Program-made: the position numbers and the translations under genes | Assembly (NCBI GenBank): GCA_001970855.1 | Contig: LSSN01001801.1 | Span: 1-11,801, forward strand | Reading direction: 5' to 3' | Source: Smittium culicis | Taxonomy: Eukaryota; Kickxellomycota; Harpellomycetes; Harpellales; Legeriomycetaceae | Length of the DNA: 11,801 nt | Notes under the pieces: model-generated | The model's input: the letters and a program-made list of their open reading frames with translations, nothing else | Database searches by the model: none | What the model was told of the DNA's origin: nothing | Shown here: positions 7,607 through 11,801 of the stretch, one piece after another | Layout: the number at the start of each line of letters is the position of its first letter | How positions within the stretch are numbered: position 1 is the stretch's first letter

Positions 7607-9378
7607 TCCCAAGCTCACCATAAAAAAAATTCCTGCCTTTATCTTCAATTTTATTTATTTAATTATTTTATTGGTATTCCTAATTGGCCTAATCTTGGAT
7701 CTTTAATGCTTCTTATTGGAATGGGATTTTTTATTCAGAAGTTACAGGTAAATTTCAGCAAACCACCATCCAGACTTGAATCTATTAAATCACCAGCACA
7801 ATTTTTATTACTATTTTTTAAATATTAAATCTAAATCCAATAACTCTCTTGTTTGCTGAACGAAAAAATCGGACGATGTATTTCTCAGAGCATAGAATTT
7901 TGAAAATTTGATTCGAGTCTTTTTAAAGTGCACATTTTAATTTCACTGTAATCTTTACTCAGTCAGTAAAAAAAAAACACTAAAAAATCATTCCCCCTAC
8001 TTTTAAATTATTAGCTGTGCTTTTATTTTATAATCACTTATTTTCTGTGTTACTTTTTTTATCCAAAGTTTTTTGCCTCTTAATTGCCGATGAATTTCTG
8101 CTTTACTTACGATTTGCTGCTTCGACTTCGTTTTCATAATACTTCGCATATTTCATAACCCAATCAGCTACGAGAAACGTTACTCATTAAAGCGCCTTAT
8201 GTAATTAAGGACAAAAAATATCTGTATTTTCTCACGCTATTCCCTCTACTTTCAACAAATCGATAAGCTGATAAATCATCCACTAAATAACTTGTCACTA
8301 AATCTCTAATTCTCCAACCCCTTATTTTTTTTTAACGAGTCATCAACTCGGCTAAATATATTCGTTTTTGCCTACTTATACAATCCATAATTTTTTATTG
8401 CAGATTGATTGTTTCAGAGTAAATTAACATCAACAAAATCCTATGTATTTGCTCAAGTTGGTTTATACTTTTTTTTATTAAAGGCACACTCTATCATAAC
8501 ATTATTAGTTTCTTACTTTTATTTTTTATGAACTCCTTAGCTTAGTTAATATCCTGTAAATATCATTACTTGCCCTCATCTTCCTGGCTATCTCGCGTAC
8601 ATTTTTGACCTCTATACTAAATACTTTCCTGTTGTTTAATACAATTCAACCATAAAAAATATCGAACTCTAGTCCGCTCCGACTTGACTCCTAGTATATT
8701 CAAATAAATTGTATATTTGATCTAATAGTTTTATCATCACCAGTCTTTCAAATTTCCCATGTCTAACACATTTCTTCATTCATATATATTTATTAATTTT
8801 CTAAAAAAGAACATTGGAAAAAAGAATTGATATTTATTTGTATGCTTTAAGAAAAGGTTCCTGTTTTAATTTAGATCCAATTCCTAAAAACACCTCCATA
8901 ATTATTAAATTTAAAAACCTGTTAGATATCGCCTTTTTTATCCATTTACAAATTGTTTACTATTCTCGCCATCAAAATTATAAACCTTAATACCCCTTAT
9001 TTTTTTCTCCTAATCCGTGGGAAAATAGAAACTAGTTTTATTTCAAAACAAGTACAGTAAACAAAAAATACACCTCAACCTCATATTACTAATACAATTA
9101 AGGTGCAAAAACCATCCTCCAAAATTTCCATTTGCTCTTTTTTTAGATTACAACCATAAAAAAAATCGCTTGTGTTTATTTAATCTATATTTCCGTAAAA
9201 ATAATTATTCGAGTAATATCCTTTTTTATCAAAACATCAACTTCCTGCCATTTTTGAATCGTTTCAACTTGCAATTTTTTTTTTAAATTTTCACATCTTT
9301 TCTCCACGCTTTCTCAATCTATAATTTTTTTTTCAAAATACTATAAGTGCCACACTCAGTTTTATTGTATTTCTTATT

Positions 9379-9452
9379 ATTAACTCTCCAAGCCCTGACC
9401 TTTTCGATTTTCAAATGCATATTTAATGCACTCCAGGGCTTGTAGGGTTAAT
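9379..9452. repeat. 19-base-arm hairpin with a nested stem-loop
   Basis: The left arm 9379-9397 and right arm 9434-9452 are complementary at 17 of 19 positions, including an unbroken CAAGCCCTG/CAGGGCTTG core. If transcribed as plus-strand RNA, one of the two mismatches becomes a G-U pair. The 36-base loop holds a second stem, TGCAT (9416-9420) with ATGCA (9426-9430), around ATTTA. The GC-rich arms stand out in a G-poor stretch. It could be a structured RNA, a protein-binding palindrome or a relic of a short inverted-repeat element. Confidence 0.5.
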
Positions 9453-9581
9453 TGTTCAATTTTATTTTGCATTTTTTGCCTAATCATCATCATCTCTAAA
9501 TCACAAATTCAAAAATTTACAGCTGTTTATAAATTAGTTTTTCTCCGTAAAAAAAAATAAAACCCCCAACTAAACTTACTA

Positions 9582-9600
9582 ATCCTCTTAAGGGGTTAAT
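9582..9600. repeat. short near-palindrome centred on TTAA
   Basis: CCTCTTAAGGGG with imperfect AT extensions on both sides. One position of the 12-base core is a T-G mispair. It contains the word CCCCTTA on the minus strand, which also occurs on the plus strand at 8318 and 8993. No function is assigned. Confidence 0.25.
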
Positions 9601-10122
9601 AATATTTGATAAATCAATTTATTTATGTGTTGTCAGTTAATGATCAAAAATCACCTTTTCTGTTAGATTTAAGCTTGCCATTATTTTAACGAAAATTTGA
9701 ATCAATTAAAATTTATCTAGTTCAGTTTGATAGACTTTTTAGATAAAAATATATCTTTTTACAATTAAATAATTAAAAATGGCGTCATTTTATTGAGCCC
9801 TGATATCCCAAATATGTTTGCAAACGCTGAACTAGAGTGAAAATATACACTTTTAAGCTTTTTGGTGAGATCAATTTTATCATAATTATTAGCCAATTTA
9901 ATTTTTTTTTCTAAAAAAATTCTTTCTGTATGTTTATATGCATTCTGTTAGAATTCAAAAAGTCTAATTTAGAGCTTTTGATTTAATTTATAAATAAGTA
10001 TGAAAATTTTAAAGGATAACTTTCTGGTTAAAATTTCGCAGAATTTTTTTAGGACATTGATCACAAATTCCAAGTTTTATTAACAACGAATTGTTTTTTT
10101 GAAATAAATTCAAGCTTTATAC

Positions 10123-10275
10123 ATTTTTATTTTTATTTTTATTTTTATTTTTATTTTTATTTTTATTTTTATTTTTATTTTTATTTTTATTTTTATTTTT
10201 ATTTTTATTTTTATTTTTATTTTTATTTTTATTTTTATTTTTATTTTTATTTTTATTTTTATTTTTATTATTTTT
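10123..10275. repeat. (ATTTTT)24 hexanucleotide microsatellite
   Basis: Twenty-four uninterrupted copies of ATTTTT run from 10123 to 10266, followed by one broken unit (ATT) and a final ATTTTT ending at 10275. On the minus strand it reads (AAAAAT)n. The perfection implies recent expansion by slippage. Some LINE-type elements end in such simple A-rich tails, but no element body is recognisable on the minus-strand 5' side. Confidence 0.95.
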
Positions 10276-11010
10276 ATAAAATCATTATAATACCGAATAT
10301 AAAATAGATTATTATTCGTCTATTTTTAATCAATTTTCTTTTTCTCTTATTTTTTGTAAGAAGGGGGACGCGCTCGTTAAAATTAAATCATATATTCATC
10401 AATAAATTAAGCTTATTCAGGGAATATAAACTTTTTTATTGTTAAATAATTTTAAAAATTATTATACGTTGTTAATATTATAATCATTTTTAAAGATGTA
10501 AAAAAAGTATTTTTGAATATTTCATCGTACATTTTTATTGATATAATGCCCATCTTACTATATTATGCGAAATTTTATACAACATTCTAAAAACGATATA
10601 TTTCAAGAGTTAAAATATTAAAAATGTTTTAAGTAATGTGTCATAATCATAATTTGTGACACATTTTCCTCCCGATTTAGTCATTAAATTATATAATAAA
10701 TCCTCAAACAGATCTTATTGGACCTAGCCATTCCCTCTTCCATCTCGTCCTCATCTCAACCTCAACCCTATCTTACCCTTTATAAAGACTGCATAATCCT
10801 TTCCATGAAAGATTATGCTGTTAAACACATTTATTTACTCCTAGTTCTTATCATATTTTATGCTTTAATAAAACTTCATTCAAAAAATCTTAAAAACTCT
10901 AGTTTAGTTATTCCTACCCTAGTCCTGATTAATAACAATCTTGACAGAAAGTTTAAAATATAATGCTAGCTATTATCTTCATCAAATAATTAGCTGTTAA
11001 ACCGTTCTAA
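10276..11010. other. AT-rich intergenic region
   Basis: No supported gene. An open frame of about 81 codons at 10718-10963 starts only with TTG and ends in AT-rich, hydrophobic low-information sequence, so it is not accepted. The hairpin at 10635-10665 is listed separately. Composition rises in GC only at about 11070, inside the LINE remnant. Confidence 0.5.
10635..10665. repeat. 12-base-arm hairpin with 7-base loop
   Basis: AATGTGTCATAA (10635-10646) and TTGTGACACATT (10654-10665) pair at 11 of 12 positions, the exception being a T-G pair, around a 7-base loop. The outer nine bases, AATGTGTCA/TGACACATT, are perfect. It is flanked on the right by CCTCCC. It may be a palindromic binding site or a structured-RNA element; no known family is recognised. 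Confidence 0.45.
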
Positions 11011-11801
11011 AGTATCGCCGATAGCCCACTTACGATAACAAAATTTTTTTAATTACCGAAAAACAACAAAAAAATGAACATCTGGCCAAATCATTTTAGC
11101 GAACTTGCTAAAGACCCTACTGGGAACAGCCGATCAAATTATAAGTGAGTAAATCTCATATCTGGCGACTGTGAATACTACCTTCAGTGTGATAATTCAA
11201 TTCAATGGACTGATATCAATCAGGCACTTGAAGATAAACATAACAAAAAAACTCAGGGAGATGATTGTGTGTCATCTGAGGTATGAAAAACGGTGATAGC
11301 CGATCCAGCACCTACATCGCCACTTGTAAAATTATTATATAAAATCATCAACCTAATGTATGACATTTGGGATATACCCTAGTGCCTAGAAACTTCAGTG
11401 GTGGTCCCGGCACCTAAAAAAGGTGATCTAAAGGACCCCGATAACTACCGAGTGATATCACTGATCCCAACACAGGCGAAATTGGTGGCCAAAATTGTGG
11501 CCACAAAACTCAGTAAAATCGATGCGAAATACAATATATTGGTAAAAGAGCAAGCTGGATTCAGAAATTTCGAGGAGTGTACGGGCCAAGCGACCACTCT
11601 ATACGAAATAGTACGCAGTCGGAAAATTCATAACAAGGAAACATAGCTGTGCTATATCGACCATAGCAAGGGTGCCCAGCCTCGCCGATACTCTTCGATT
11701 TTTATATTAACGACATATTCAAGGGCGTACGAGGTGTGCGGGTGCCTGGGCTCACCTCTCGCACACCAGGACTACTATTTGCCGACGATGCCGTGCTATT
11801 G
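11011..11801 (+). mobile_element. decayed LINE (non-LTR) reverse transcriptase fragment, cut by the window end
   Basis: One frame (codons starting at 11011, 11014...) reads as the start of a non-LTR reverse transcriptase: HFSELAKDPTGNSR (11092-11133), WTDINQAL, SSEV, VVVPAPKKGDLKDPDNYRVI (11398-11457), SLIPT, KLVAKIVATKLSKIDAKYNI, LVKEQAGFRNFEECTGQATT, then CYIDHSK at 11650-11670. It carries five stops: TAA 11050, TGA 11146, TGA 11284, TAG 11380 and TAG 11644. At 11671 the reading jumps to another frame and to a later part of the protein, CPASPILFDFYINDIF, ending in the catalytic FADDAVLL at the window edge. The segment between the first Asp motif and the CPASP motif is missing, so this copy is inactive. 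Its 5' end is ragged near 11011, and no target-site duplication can be judged. Such an enzyme would copy element RNA at a nicked target site; this copy cannot. Confidence 0.9.

Larger units (their letters stand above)
7611..10122. other. 2.5 kb gene-poor region with strong C-over-G skew
   Basis: No open frame of useful length on either strand, and no tRNA or rRNA was recognised. From about 7980 to 9600 the plus strand is poor in G. For example, 8881-9000 has 27 C against 5 G, and 9061-9120 has 17 C against 3 G by count. Short words recur without a clear period: CAACCATAAAAAA followed closely by ATCG (8647, 9150), CCCCTTATTTTTT (8318, 8993) and TCCGTAAAAA (9191, 9545). A non-coding transcript or an old element is possible; nothing decisive is visible. 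The hairpin at 9379-9452 is listed separately. Confidence 0.4.

Noticed and set aside
7905..7920. GATTCGAGTCT, resembling a tRNA B box
   Set aside because: No A box and no cloverleaf arms can be found around it.
10718..10963. 81-residue frame with a hydrophobic middle
   Set aside because: It has only a TTG start, no known domain and weak composition; it is probably chance in T-rich DNA.

Overview
The window looks like nuclear DNA from an AT-rich fungus. Three things suggest this: a short yeast-type 3-hydroxyanthranilate dioxygenase with a C-terminal cysteine metal site, a TAF10 gene broken by four introns of about 100 bases with GT...AG ends, and a decayed non-LTR (LINE-type) reverse transcriptase at the right edge. 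The very AT-rich intergenic DNA and the style of the LINE remnant recall early-diverging gut fungi (Harpellales, Smittium-like). That placement is a low-confidence inference from memory, not a search result.

Layout. 1-2179 is non-coding. It holds a short open frame without a start at the extreme left, a patch of clearly higher GC (about 490-975) that looks like a decayed element, a cluster of CCAAT pentamers (1117-1543) and a possible 5'UTR intron (2059-2165). 2180-4519 (+) encodes a 779-residue, Ser/Asn-rich, probably mitochondrial helical-repeat (PPR-like) protein. 4520-5352 is intergenic, with a 12-base inverted repeat and CCAAT motifs. 5353-6670 (+) is TAF10 in five exons (300 residues). 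6671-6970 is the shared 3' region between convergent genes. 6971-7495 (-) is the intronless 3-hydroxyanthranilate 3,4-dioxygenase gene, with a TATA-like box near 7600. 7496-11010 is 3.5 kb without a recognisable gene, but it contains a long C-over-G skewed stretch, a strong hairpin (9379-9452), a perfect (ATTTTT)24 microsatellite (10123-10266) and a second hairpin (10635-10665). 11011-11801 (+) is a broken LINE reverse transcriptase that runs off the window.

The three genes show no shared pathway: one probably serves mitochondrial RNA, one is a shared TFIID/SAGA subunit, and one acts in de novo NAD synthesis. I find no convincing new multi-gene system. The most unusual signals are the 9379-9452 hairpin inside the skewed gene desert, the two competing acceptors in TAF10 intron 3, the marked GC and codon contrast of the dioxygenase gene, and the internally deleted LINE copy.
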